Source of the DNA: Hwangdonia lutea
GTDB taxonomy: Bacteria > Bacteroidota > Bacteroidia > Flavobacteriales > Flavobacteriaceae
Reading direction: 5' to 3'
Length of the DNA stretch: 64,000 nucleotides
Assembly: GCF_032814565.1 (NCBI RefSeq)
Contig: NZ_CP136521.1
Span: forward strand, 1,336,501 to 1,400,500
How positions within the stretch are numbered: position 1 is the stretch's first letter; every line of letters starts with the position of its first letter. Shown here piece by piece: positions 37,084 to 46,781 of this stretch. A model generated the notes under the pieces. That model was not told the DNA's origin. It saw nothing but the letters and a program-made list of their open reading frames with translations, and made no database searches. Made by a program: the position numbers and the translations under genes.

Positions 37084-38236
37084 CGCTCAAATCGAAATAC
37101 AGTTAATTGCGAGTTTGGTGGCTATAGCATGTGCTATTCCAGGCACATTTTTGGTGCTCCGAAAAATGGCCATGATAAGCGATGCCATTAGCCATTCTAT
37201 TTTACCGGGCATTGTAATCGGGTTTTTTATTACCCAAGACCTCAACTCGCCTTTGCTCATTTTGCTCGCTGCTTTAACAGGAATTGTTACGGTTATTTTA
37301 GTGGAATATATTCAAAAAACAGGTTTGGTAAAAGAAGACACCGCCATTGGCTTGGTGTTTCCGGCTCTGTTTAGTATTGGTGTGATTATGATTGCCAAAA
37401 ACGCCAACGATGTCCATTTAGATGTCGATGCTGTTTTATTGGGTGAATTGGCTTTTGCACCTTTTGATAGATTGCTCATTTCGGGTGTTGATGTTGGCCC
37501 AAAATCTTTATGGATTATAGGTAGCATTTTAATAGTTACAGTGGCACTATTAATTACTTTTTTCAAGGAATTAAAAGTAAGCACTTTTGATGCTGGTTTA
37601 GCGGCATCACTTGGCTTTTCGCCAGCAATTATCCATTACGGATTAATGTCGGTATCATCCATAACAACGGTTGGTGCTTTTGATGCTGTTGGCGCTATTT
37701 TAGTAGTTGCGCTAATGATTGCGCCTGCTGCCACGGCTTATCTTTTAACAACCGATTTAAAGAAAATGCTCGCACTTGCCATAACATTTGGAGTATTTGG
37801 TGCTATTTCCGGATATTGGTTTGCTCATTGGCTCGATGCCTCAATTGCAGGCTCCATAACAAGTATGTTAGGTTTGCTGTTTTTAATCGTGTATTTGTTT
37901 GCCCCACGAAAAGGCATCGTTGCGGTGCTTTACAGAGAAAAACAACAGCGCACAGAGGTATCTTTATTAACGTTTTTACTGCATTTAAAAAATCATAGTG
38001 AAGAAGAAGAACGCCATGTTAATCATTTAAACGAGCATATTAATTGGCAAAAAGTACGCTCGAAAACCGTATTGGAATTAGCGCTAAAAAACAATATGAT
38101 TTTAATTAAAAACAACATTGTCTCGTTAACCGAAAAAGGTGACGATTTTACTTCGCAAGCCATCGATTATATAATTACCAACGAAGATGCAGAAATTGAA
38201 CACATGAAAGACGATTTCTTTTTGTTTAGAGGGTAA
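37076..38236 (+). CDS. metal ABC transporter permease with C-terminal winged-helix tail (2)
   Basis: 386 aa. ABC-3 family permease (GTFLVLRKMAMISDAISHSI, SITTVGAFDAVGAILVVAL, APAATAYLL) probably forming a heterodimer with the preceding permease. From about residue 285 on it leaves the membrane: RTEVSLLTFLLHLKN, KVRSKTVLELALKNNMIL, NNIVSLTEKGDDFTSQA, again resembling a winged helix. Last gene of the operon. The tail may sense metal or bind the regulator, but no metal-binding motif is obvious. Confidence 0.9.
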   Translation: MNSAQIEIQLIASLVAIACAIPGTFLVLRKMAMISDAISHSILPGIVIGFFITQDLNSPLLILLAALTGIVTVILVEYIQKTGLVKEDTAIGLVFPALFSIGVIMIAKNANDVHLDVDAVLLGELAFAPFDRLLISGVDVGPKSLWIIGSILIVTVALLITFFKELKVSTFDAGLAASLGFSPAIIHYGLMSVSSITTVGAFDAVGAILVVALMIAPAATAYLLTTDLKKMLALAITFGVFGAISGYWFAHWLDASIAGSITSMLGLLFLIVYLFAPRKGIVAVLYREKQQRTEVSLLTFLLHLKNHSEEEERHVNHLNEHINWQKVRSKTVLELALKNNMILIKNNIVSLTEKGDDFTSQAIDYIITNEDAEIEHMKDDFFLFRG

Positions 38237-38372
38237 CCAATATTAATACATATATCATTTTGAGAGTTATTCCATTCCTCATTTCAATTCAGCATTTCGA
38301 CTAAATAATTTCTTTTTTAGGGTAAAAGTCAATAAAAATATGTATATTTTTCGCACATTTTTAATTTTCCCT

Positions 38373-41300
38373 ATGAAAAAAGTATTACTCTTTCCCATCT
38401 CTTTCCTAATTTATTTTACCGTTTTATCTCAAGAAAAAATTCCTCTTATCGATTATGATAGCATCTATGAAGAAGCTTCGCAAACAGATGATTCAAAAGA
38501 AATAATTGAAATATTAAATAGGATAAACAAAAACGATTCTACCTACTGCAGCACTTTAATTTCAAAGTCGTATTACTTACTAAATTTAGAAAAATATAAC
38601 GAAGCTATCGAGGTTGCCAACGAAGGCTTGCGTTTAAATTGCAATGGTTCCAACCTGTCATTCTACATTAACAAAGGTTTAGCTTACACGTACAAAGAAA
38701 AATATGATGACGCTTTAAAAATTTATAACAATGGTTTAAAAACCTATCCAAAATACTATCTTTTGTGGTACAACAAAGGTGTTGTTTTAGAAAAATTAAA
38801 CAGACTAAATGAAGCTATTGAAGCCTACCAAAATGCTATAGTTTTTAATCCAACCTACGCACGACCACACCTTCAATTAGGTAATTTATGTTATAAACAG
38901 GAACTTATTTCTCAAGCATTAATGTGCTATAATATGTATTTGCTGCTAAGCTATGATGAAGAAAGTGCGTTTAATACACTAAAATCTGTAAATAATATTG
39001 TATCAGATAAAAATGAAAATGAAGCTGATCCGGATTTTCAAATATCGCCCGATGACGAAGCCTTTGAAGATATTGATTTGATTATAAACAACAAAATTGC
39101 TCTAAATAAAAACTACGAAACAGGCAATAAAATTAACATCTCCCTTACTAAACAAAATCACGCGCTTTTAACACAACTAGAAGATTTTGAAGGCAATGGT
39201 GGGTTTTGGAACAAAAAATACGTGCCTTTGTTTAATTGGATACGAGAAAACCATCTTTTTGACCATTTTACCTATACACTTTCATACAGCATTCAAAATG
39301 AAAAATACATGAAAGTAATTGAGCAAAATAAAAAAGAAATCGCTTCGTTTATGGATTCATTTTATACCAAATGGTATGGTATTTTAAAAGAGAACACTGT
39401 ATTGTTTGAAGGCAAAAAACAATTGGTAACTTATAATTATTATGGTGGGTATGTAGAAGGCATTGGAAAAACAAATAACGAAGCATCTGTAGGTAAATGG
39501 GTCTTTTACAATCACAATGGACAATTAAAAGCTGAAGGGAAATATAATGACCAAGGCGTGAAAACCGATATGTGGACTTGGTTCTACGAAAACGGTAAAA
39601 CAAAAGAAACCGCTATATATAAAAACGGTATGCTAAACGGCGAAAATTTACAATATCACGAAAACGGAAAACCATATATTATTTCAAATTATGAAAATGA
39701 TAAATTAAATGGCGCCTACAAATACTATAACGACAAAGGTGCTTTACTACAACATAAATATTTTAAAAACGGTGAGTTAGACGGTTTGTATAAATCGTTT
39801 TTTAACGTAGGTGAAGAATTAATTGAATTCTCCATCCCATATAAAAACGGAAACGTTCAGGATATAGCTACGGAGTACTATGCAAATGGCGATGTTTATG
39901 CTAAAATGCCTTTTGCCAACGGTAAAAGAGATGGTCTTGAAAAGAAATACTATTGGAACAAAAACACCTCCTCAGAAATCAACTACAAAAACGGAGAATT
40001 TAGTGGTCCGTATAAAACCTATTATTCTACCGGAAATGTATATGAAATTGGACAAAGTTTAGACAACTTTTACCACGGTCCGTGGAAATCGTTTTACCGA
40101 GACGGAACGATTCAAGCAGATTACACTTACGATAAAGGCTATATTAATGGTGTGTATAAATATTTTGATACCGATGGAAAAATATACTATCAATATCTAT
40201 ACAGAAAAGGTGAAATTATTGAATATAAATATTTTGATAAAGAAGGAAAGATAATAAGTGAAGGCAGAAAAAAAGGAGGCGAATTTCAATTTAAAGGACA
40301 TTACCCAAATGGAAACACAGCTTCAAAAGGACTATACGACATTAAAGGTGGAAAAGAAGGAGCGTGGGAGTTTTATTCACAAAACGGCGTATTAACAGGC
40401 AAAGGAAATTATACGGATAATAACGTGATTGGGGAGTATATAAATTATTATAATAGTGGAAAAATCCTGTCTAAATCAATTTATAAAAACGATTCGCTTC
40501 ACGGCTATTTTTCTAACTTCTATAAAAATGGGCAATTAAAACAACAAGGCTGGTACAAAAACAATTTAGCACATGGCGAATGGCGCTCGTATTTTATAGA
40601 TGGTACGTTAGAAATTATTAATTTCTATCATAAAGATAAACTGCACGGCATTCAAAAATTCTACAGTTGCGAAGGCAAGTTAGAGCGTATTTATAAGTAC
40701 AAATTTGGAGAGCTGTTATCCGAAGTTTACTATGATTCCAATGGCGATGCTTTGGGCGAAATAAACTATAAGCCACAGGAAAACAATTTTACTTTAACTT
40801 ACCAATATGCCAATAAAAAAACCGATACAGAAATTGAATATGTAAACGGCATAAAGCACGGTAAATATGCTTATTATGATTTTTATGGGAACATAGCTTT
40901 AGAAGGTAATTATACAAATGGTGCACAAGACGGCAAATGGATATGGTATTATGAAAACGGAAAAATAGAAAGCGAAAGAACCTATTTACATGGAAATTTA
41001 AACGGCGAAGTTAAAGACTACTTTGAAAATGGTACGATTGAAAGCAAATCACATTATGATTATGGCACCCTTGAAGGCGAACAAACTGTTTATTATAACA
41101 ATGGCAAAAAGGCCCATACAACCGAGTATGTTAACGATAAAATACATGGCAAAAAAGTATTTTATGATTATAATGAAAACGTGCAGCTCATTCGTTATTA
41201 TAATCATGGAACACTTATAGGCTATAGTTATTTAGATACAGAATCAACCGAATTACCAATGATTCCGCTAAAAAATGAAACAGGAAAAATCAAAAGCTAT

Positions 41301-41663
41301 TTTAATAATGGAAAAATAGCCAGGGAAATGGAATATAAAAATGGTGATTTAATAAACAATTATAAAGCTTTTTATTATTCGGGACAAATAGAAAACGAAG
41401 TAACTTTTGTAGACAACGAGTATCAGGGCTCAGACATAGAATACTATTTTAATGGAAAAGTGAAAAGCAATAAAAAATACCAAATGGGTGTTTTACAAGG
41501 CCCCACTAAAAACTACTATGAAAACGGAAATATAAAAGAAGAAATAAACTATAAAAATGGTGAAAAAACAGGTGAAGCCAACTACTATAGTAAAGATGGT
41601 AAATTAATAAAAAAAGAATTTTACTTTAACGGCGATATTTATCGATCTGAAAACTATATATAA
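38373..41663 (+). CDS. giant TPR plus MORN/YwqK-repeat protein, secreted
   Basis: 1096 aa from the ATG at 38373, which begins a proper signal peptide (MKKVLLFPISFLIYFTVLSQ); the open frame reaches back to an ATG at 38340. Residues ~35-190 hold TPR units (YYLLWYNKGVVLEKLNRLNE, AIEAYQNAIVFNPTYARPH). From about residue 360 to the end run some 25-30 copies of a ~23-residue unit like YYENGKIESERTYLHGNLNG, the MORN-2/YwqK antitoxin-like repeat. Probably periplasmic or surface scaffold. It abuts the next gene (stop and start share base 41663). Confidence 0.8.
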   Translation: MKKVLLFPISFLIYFTVLSQEKIPLIDYDSIYEEASQTDDSKEIIEILNRINKNDSTYCSTLISKSYYLLNLEKYNEAIEVANEGLRLNCNGSNLSFYINKGLAYTYKEKYDDALKIYNNGLKTYPKYYLLWYNKGVVLEKLNRLNEAIEAYQNAIVFNPTYARPHLQLGNLCYKQELISQALMCYNMYLLLSYDEESAFNTLKSVNNIVSDKNENEADPDFQISPDDEAFEDIDLIINNKIALNKNYETGNKINISLTKQNHALLTQLEDFEGNGGFWNKKYVPLFNWIRENHLFDHFTYTLSYSIQNEKYMKVIEQNKKEIASFMDSFYTKWYGILKENTVLFEGKKQLVTYNYYGGYVEGIGKTNNEASVGKWVFYNHNGQLKAEGKYNDQGVKTDMWTWFYENGKTKETAIYKNGMLNGENLQYHENGKPYIISNYENDKLNGAYKYYNDKGALLQHKYFKNGELDGLYKSFFNVGEELIEFSIPYKNGNVQDIATEYYANGDVYAKMPFANGKRDGLEKKYYWNKNTSSEINYKNGEFSGPYKTYYSTGNVYEIGQSLDNFYHGPWKSFYRDGTIQADYTYDKGYINGVYKYFDTDGKIYYQYLYRKGEIIEYKYFDKEGKIISEGRKKGGEFQFKGHYPNGNTASKGLYDIKGGKEGAWEFYSQNGVLTGKGNYTDNNVIGEYINYYNSGKILSKSIYKNDSLHGYFSNFYKNGQLKQQGWYKNNLAHGEWRSYFIDGTLEIINFYHKDKLHGIQKFYSCEGKLERIYKYKFGELLSEVYYDSNGDALGEINYKPQENNFTLTYQYANKKTDTEIEYVNGIKHGKYAYYDFYGNIALEGNYTNGAQDGKWIWYYENGKIESERTYLHGNLNGEVKDYFENGTIESKSHYDYGTLEGEQTVYYNNGKKAHTTEYVNDKIHGKKVFYDYNENVQLIRYYNHGTLIGYSYLDTESTELPMIPLKNETGKIKSYFNNGKIAREMEYKNGDLINNYKAFYYSGQIENEVTFVDNEYQGSDIEYYFNGKVKSNKKYQMGVLQGPTKNYYENGNIKEEINYKNGEKTGEANYYSKDGKLIKKEFYFNGDIYRSENYI

Positions 41664-43579
41664 TGCATAAAATATTTTTAACTTTCTTGTTAATAGGCGT
41701 TGCTAGTTTTGCTCAAGAATCTAAAGAGTTTAACCTATATAAAAAGTTGTATCCCAACGCCAAAGCCGTAAGACTTAATCAACAAACTACCGTTAGAATA
41801 AAACTTGACGCCGAAACTATTAATATTACCCAAGAGTTTTTAGAAGAAGATTTGTATTTAGACGAAAGTGCAAATTACAGCTCTAAAAAGGCATTGAATT
41901 TTTCTTCTTTTTTTGAATTGGATAAAGTTGAAGCCTCTTCATTTACTTATACCGATGGTAAATACAAAGAGGTTGAAGTAACCGATTTTAAAGAAAAAGA
42001 TGAAATGGACCAATCGTTTTACGACGATACCAAATCGTTAAATTTTATTTTCCCCAACCTTCAAAAAGGCTCAAAATCTGTTTTAAAATATTCAGAAATT
42101 GTAAAAAACCCTCGGTTTTTAAGCCCGTTTTATTTTGGTGATTTTTCTCCCATTATAAACAACAAAGTAACTATTATCGTTGATAAAAACATCAATTTAT
42201 CATTTAAAGAATTTAACACAGATACTTTAAACATAGCTTTTAATAAAGAAGAGAAAAGAAATACGGTTACTTATACTTGGGAACTTAAAAACATGGACGA
42301 ATACGATTACGAAACCAATGCCCCTACTTATAAAAAAATATTGCCACACATTGTTCCTATAATCACTTCATTTAAAGTAAAAAACACAAGCAACAATCTA
42401 GCAAAAAATGTCTCGGACTTATATGCGTGGTACTACTCTTTAGTAAAAGACATTAATAAAGAAGAAGTTGATGAAAACCTTGTAAAATTAGTAGAAGAAC
42501 TTACTGCAAATAAAACTACCGATTTAGAAAAAGTTAAAGCCATTTATTACTGGACACAAAAAAACATAAAGTATATCGCTTTTGAATATGCCCTTGGAGG
42601 ATTTATTCCTAGACAAGCCAATGATGTGTTTAAAAAAAAGTATGGCGATTGTAAAGACAATTCAAGTATTTTATACAAAATGCTGGAAATTGCCGGCCTA
42701 AAAGGAGATTTAACCTGGATAGGTACCCGAAGTATACCATACAATTACAACGAAGTGCCAACGCCTCTTGTAGATAATCATATGATTTTATCTTACACTA
42801 ACCATGGTAAAACATACTTTTTAGATGCTACTGGCAGGTACGTTCCCATAGATTTTCCAACATCATTCATTCAAGGTAAAGAAGCCTTAATAGCAGACGG
42901 CGCATCAAATTATGTCATTAAAAAAGTACCAATTATTCCCGCAGAAAAAAATGCCGTAATAGATACCACAACCGTAAATTTAAATGGCGAAAATTTAATA
43001 GGCAACTCTAAGGTGGAAATTTCTGGTTACAATAAAATAGACTGTTTTAATTACTTAGAAAATGAAACAACTGCTGAAAAAATAAAAGCCTTTTACAACG
43101 GTCGATTGCAAAAAGGAAACAACAAATTTTTAATCAACTCTTTTTCTGAAACCAACAAATTTGATTACGAAAAAAACCTTATTGTAAATTATGATTTTAC
43201 CATAAACGGCTATGCCAAAAAACTAGGAGACGAAATATATTTAAACCTAAATTTAATTAAAGATTTATCTTCTTACAAAACCGAAAAAGACAGAAAAAAC
43301 GATATTGAATACAAACATACAAATGCATTTAACTACACAACTACCCTAATTATTCCTGAAGGATATGCTATAGATTATGTGCCGGAAAACGTAAGCTTCT
43401 CTAACGACTACTTATCGAGCAGCATCACTTACACGGTTAAAAAAGACCGTATTGTTTATAATCATTCCTACCGTTTAAACTTTATTAATTTAAACTTAAA
43501 CGAACAAAGTCAAGTCAACTCTTTAATAAAGAAAATAGAAAAAGCTTTTAATGAAGTTATTATTCTCAAAAAATCATAA
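41663..43579 (+). CDS. DUF3857 protein with transglutaminase-like domain
   Basis: 638 aa with a signal peptide (MHKIFLTFLLIGVASFAQ). The N-terminal half is a DUF3857 beta domain. The central transglutaminase-like core keeps a full triad: Cys330 in YGDCKDNS, His373 in VDNHMILSY and Asp388 in FLDATGRY. The C-terminal ~200 residues are a beta-rich domain. Probably a periplasmic or surface peptidase/transamidase or amide-modifying enzyme. It is joined to the MORN-repeat gene and to a second DUF3857 gene. Confidence 0.82.
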   Translation: MHKIFLTFLLIGVASFAQESKEFNLYKKLYPNAKAVRLNQQTTVRIKLDAETINITQEFLEEDLYLDESANYSSKKALNFSSFFELDKVEASSFTYTDGKYKEVEVTDFKEKDEMDQSFYDDTKSLNFIFPNLQKGSKSVLKYSEIVKNPRFLSPFYFGDFSPIINNKVTIIVDKNINLSFKEFNTDTLNIAFNKEEKRNTVTYTWELKNMDEYDYETNAPTYKKILPHIVPIITSFKVKNTSNNLAKNVSDLYAWYYSLVKDINKEEVDENLVKLVEELTANKTTDLEKVKAIYYWTQKNIKYIAFEYALGGFIPRQANDVFKKKYGDCKDNSSILYKMLEIAGLKGDLTWIGTRSIPYNYNEVPTPLVDNHMILSYTNHGKTYFLDATGRYVPIDFPTSFIQGKEALIADGASNYVIKKVPIIPAEKNAVIDTTTVNLNGENLIGNSKVEISGYNKIDCFNYLENETTAEKIKAFYNGRLQKGNNKFLINSFSETNKFDYEKNLIVNYDFTINGYAKKLGDEIYLNLNLIKDLSSYKTEKDRKNDIEYKHTNAFNYTTTLIIPEGYAIDYVPENVSFSNDYLSSSITYTVKKDRIVYNHSYRLNFINLNLNEQSQVNSLIKKIEKAFNEVIILKKS

Positions 43580-43589
43580 TTCACATCAC

Positions 43590-45554
43590 ATGCTAAAAAT
43601 TAAATTTATACTCATATTTGTTTTCGCTATTCAAATAGCTTCATCACAAAACGACCTTTTTTACAAAACCTATGCATGGGACGAAAACCCCATATATAAA
43701 ATTGAAGAAGGTAATGAAGCATCAATTATAGCCTTAAAAGACAAAATACTTACTGAATTTTACTTTCAAAAAGGAGGACTGGTTGAGTATTTTCTTGAGC
43801 ACCGGGTGTTATGGTTGAATTCTGATGATAAAATAGAACAGTTTAACAAGATTTATTTGCCGTATTCTTCCACTTCCGAGTTAAAAATCAATAAAGCAAG
43901 GGTTATAAAAAAGAATGGCGAGATTCAAGAGTTGGATAAATCGAAAATTTTAACCGCCCAAGATGAGGAAACTGGCAAACATTATAAATTCTTCGCCTTT
44001 GAAGGTATAGAAAAAGGAAGTTTTATTGAGTATTACTATGTTGTTCAAAGATATCCCAGATATAAAGGAAACAGAATAACATTTCAAACCGATTATAACA
44101 AAAAAAATGTTGAGTTTGATTTATACGCGCCTAAAAACCTAATCTTCGATTTTAAAACCTACAACAATACGCCAGAGGTTAAATTAGATACACTTTCAAA
44201 AAACAAAAATCATTGGTTGCTAAAAATGGATAACGTTGATGCGCTCCAAAAAGAAGAAGTATCAGCTTACCATGCTTCAAAAAACTTTGTGGTTTATAAA
44301 TTAGACAGAAATACTGCCGATAACTCCAAAGACATTTCATCTTATGGAAAAGTGGCGCAAAACATATACGCGTACTACTACGAAAAATTAAACAGTAAAA
44401 CGCAAAACCTATTAAATAAGTTTATTAAAGAAGCTACAATGGGCGAAGATTTAGATGAAGAATCTTTCTTAAGAAAACTTGAGTTTTTTATAAAAGCCAA
44501 TGTATTTATTACAGAAGATGGAAGCGACAATTTTAAAGACTTGAATGAGGTTTTAAATAAAAAAATAGCAAACGAAGTCGGCGTGCTTAAACTGTATTTA
44601 GCACTTTTTAAAAGTTTAAATATAAAGCATGAAATAGTTATTACCAGCGACAGACAAGAGTTAAAGTTCGACAAAAACTTTGAGGCCAATAATTTTTTAA
44701 CCGATTTTTTAATCTATTTCAACAAAACAAAAGCCTATTTATCTCCCACTGAATTGAATTCGAGGTATGGATTTCCACCGGCCTATTTAACAGATAATTA
44801 CGGGCTTTTTATTAAAGAAGTAAAAGTAGGCAATTTTGTTTCAGGCATAGGGCGAGTTAAATATATACAGCCCATTAAAGCTGAAAAAACAGTAGATAAA
44901 ATGATTCTGGATATTGATTTTAAAGAAGACAACATATCTAGCTGTAACATAAAATTAGATCGTTCTATGAGTGGATACTACGCCATGTATTTTCAACCGT
45001 TTATACATTTGGTTAAAGACGAAGCAAAAACGGAGTTAATTGAAGGGTTTGCCAAAAACATAAATAAAGCTGTTGAAATTACAGAAAAGGAACTTGTTAA
45101 CGGAGACCCAGAATTATTTGGCGTAAAGCCCATTCAGTTTCTTTTAAATTTTAATTCTGAAGTATTTATAGAAAAAGCTGGTAAAAAATATTTGTTTAAA
45201 GTAGGTGAATTAATTGGTGAGCAAATGCAAATGTATCAAGAAAAAGAACGCATATTACCTGTAGAAAATGAATTTACTAGAAGCTATTACAGGACTATAA
45301 ATATAAAAATTCCAAAAGGATATAAAGTAGCGAACCTTAAGGACATTAATATTAAAAACACTTTTGATAAAGATGGGGATGAGTTACTTATTTTTCATTC
45401 ACATTACAAACTAAATGATAATCTTTTAGTCATTACTGCAGATGAACATTATCGCGAAAATATTATTGAAACTAATAATTATGAAGATTACAGAACGGTA
45501 ATCAATAGTGCTGCAGATTTTAACAAATTGGTGCTTGTTTTAGAGCCTATATAA
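43590..45554 (+). CDS. DUF3857 protein lacking the transglutaminase triad
   Basis: 654 aa from the ATG at 43590, 10 bases after the previous stop, beginning a signal peptide (MLKIKFILIFVFAIQIASSQ). A longer frame from 43551 would overlap the upstream gene and hide the signal. It has the same layout as the preceding protein: DUF3857 domain, then a transglutaminase-like region. Where the partner has YGDCKDNS this one has ANEVGVLKLYLALF, so the nucleophile Cys is gone. It may be a non-catalytic partner of the preceding enzyme. Confidence 0.78.
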   Translation: MLKIKFILIFVFAIQIASSQNDLFYKTYAWDENPIYKIEEGNEASIIALKDKILTEFYFQKGGLVEYFLEHRVLWLNSDDKIEQFNKIYLPYSSTSELKINKARVIKKNGEIQELDKSKILTAQDEETGKHYKFFAFEGIEKGSFIEYYYVVQRYPRYKGNRITFQTDYNKKNVEFDLYAPKNLIFDFKTYNNTPEVKLDTLSKNKNHWLLKMDNVDALQKEEVSAYHASKNFVVYKLDRNTADNSKDISSYGKVAQNIYAYYYEKLNSKTQNLLNKFIKEATMGEDLDEESFLRKLEFFIKANVFITEDGSDNFKDLNEVLNKKIANEVGVLKLYLALFKSLNIKHEIVITSDRQELKFDKNFEANNFLTDFLIYFNKTKAYLSPTELNSRYGFPPAYLTDNYGLFIKEVKVGNFVSGIGRVKYIQPIKAEKTVDKMILDIDFKEDNISSCNIKLDRSMSGYYAMYFQPFIHLVKDEAKTELIEGFAKNINKAVEITEKELVNGDPELFGVKPIQFLLNFNSEVFIEKAGKKYLFKVGELIGEQMQMYQEKERILPVENEFTRSYYRTINIKIPKGYKVANLKDINIKNTFDKDGDELLIFHSHYKLNDNLLVITADEHYRENIIETNNYEDYRTVINSAADFNKLVLVLEPI

Positions 45555-45566
45555 ACTAGTTTAACC

Positions 45567-45725
45567 ATGGCACAACACAACGAATTGGGTGAAAAAGGCG
45601 AACTAATTAACCGTCGATTTTCTGTTGAAAAACGGATACGACACATCATTGAACGCAACTACCGTTTTGATAAAGCCAAAGTTGATATTATTGCGCAAAA
45701 AGAATACTTTAAAACGCTTCAGTGA
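45567..45725 (+). pseudogene. degenerate copy of the 5' end of yraN
   Basis: Bases 45567-45702 match the first ~134 bases of the intact yraN at 48707 with about 6 substitutions, a 1-base insertion after GGCGAAC and a 2-base insertion in GACACATC. The two insertions sum to 3, so the frame is shifted only between them and re-enters the YraN frame (RNYRFDKAKVDIIAQK). The frame ends at TGA 45723-45725 after 52 codons, inside the 3' end of the convergent reductase gene. Only the N-terminal third of YraN is represented, so it is a non-functional fragment. Confidence 0.88.
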
Positions 45726-46380
45726 TAATTTTATCCGAATCAACGTTCAAAGCACTTAGTTGCTCGTTTACGGCATCCATCATCGGTGGTGGTCCACAAA
45801 CATAAAAATGACTGTTTAACGAAACGGCATTTTTTTTAAGAAACTCTTTTGTAACAAAACCATGTGCGTACTGTTCCGTTTTTTCTTCCGAAAGGATATT
45901 GATAAAATTGTTACCCAACATATCTTGCAATTCATCCTCTAAAATAATATCCTTAGAAGTTTTATTGGCAAAAATAAGGGTGTTCTTCTCCAATTTATTT
46001 TTCGATTTCAAGTCTCTTAAAATAGAAATAAAAGGGGTGATGCCAGCGCCTCCAGCAATAAACGTACCTTCTCCTTTATAGGCAATAGCTCCAAAAATAT
46101 CATTTAGAATAAGCTCGTCGCCTGTTTGTAATTTCAGTAATTTATTGGTAACACCGCTGTGGTCTGGGTAAGTTTTTATTATAAATTCCACATCGTCATC
46201 ACTTGGAAGACAGGTGAATGTAAAAGGACGCCCTTTGGTTTCCCATCCGGGTTTATTTATAAAAACTTCGGTGGCTTGCCCCGGCTTAAACTGTAGTTCT
46301 TTAGGTTTTTCAGTAGTAATGCACAAAACATCATGCGTGGTTTGCGATATCGATTTTATGGTAACAATTTGCGTTTTCAT
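45709..46380 (-). CDS. FAD-binding ferredoxin-NADP reductase-like oxidoreductase
   Basis: 223 aa FNR-fold protein. Motifs: RPFTFTCLP (FAD), GVTNKLLKLQTGDELIL, GGAGITPFISILRDL (NAD(P)H binding) and the C-terminal YVCGPPPMMDAVNEQL. No ferredoxin domain of its own, so it passes electrons between NAD(P)H and a separate carrier. It is the 3' gene of the minus-strand redox cassette, with its stop 6 bases from the end of the yraN-like repeat. Confidence 0.88.
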   Translation of the reverse strand: MKTQIVTIKSISQTTHDVLCITTEKPKELQFKPGQATEVFINKPGWETKGRPFTFTCLPSDDDVEFIIKTYPDHSGVTNKLLKLQTGDELILNDIFGAIAYKGEGTFIAGGAGITPFISILRDLKSKNKLEKNTLIFANKTSKDIILEDELQDMLGNNFINILSEEKTEQYAHGFVTKEFLKKNAVSLNSHFYVCGPPPMMDAVNEQLSALNVDSDKIITEAF

Positions 46381-46414
46381 TGTGTTATGGATTAATTGTG
46401 TAAAACATATAGTT

Positions 46415-46765
46415 CTATGCTTCTAAAACGGTTTTAAGTACAACGGCTTGGTTGTGTTTGGTGTCTTTAGCACCATAAAGCAAGGTTACGGTTTTGCTTT
46501 TGGCATGCTCGCGAATACGGTTTAAATCCTCTGATTTGTTTTCAAGTTCCTTTTGGTATTTTTCTTCGAATTCTTCAAACTTATCGGGGTCGTGATCGAA
46601 CCATTTTCTTAGTTTTTCGGAAGGTGCAATGTTTTTGTTCCAATCGTCGAGTTTGGCATCTTGTTTTGATACGCCACGTGGCCAAATACGATCGACCAGA
46701 ATTCGATAGCCATCATGTTTTGCAGGATCCTCATAGATTCTTTTTGTTTTTATTGTTTTCATCAA
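46415..46765 (-). CDS. DUF488 family protein
   Basis: 116 aa. The characteristic start KTKRIYEDPAKHDGYRILVDRIWPRGVSK is followed by WNKNIAPSEKLRKWFDHDPDKF and a C-terminal KTVTLLYGAKDTKHNQAVVL, all typical of DUF488 (YeaO-like). Biochemical function is not known. It is 34 bases from the reductase gene and 16 from the SDR gene, in the same direction. Confidence 0.88.
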   Translation of the reverse strand: MMKTIKTKRIYEDPAKHDGYRILVDRIWPRGVSKQDAKLDDWNKNIAPSEKLRKWFDHDPDKFEEFEEKYQKELENKSEDLNRIREHAKSKTVTLLYGAKDTKHNQAVVLKTVLEA

Positions 46766-46781
46766 AATGAATATTTAGGTA

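Noticed and set aside
39480-41640. Dense short direct repeats resembling a minisatellite or CRISPR
   Set aside because: They are the coding units of the YwqK/MORN-type protein, about 69 bases each, with variable DNA and conserved residues; there are no constant repeats with unique spacers.
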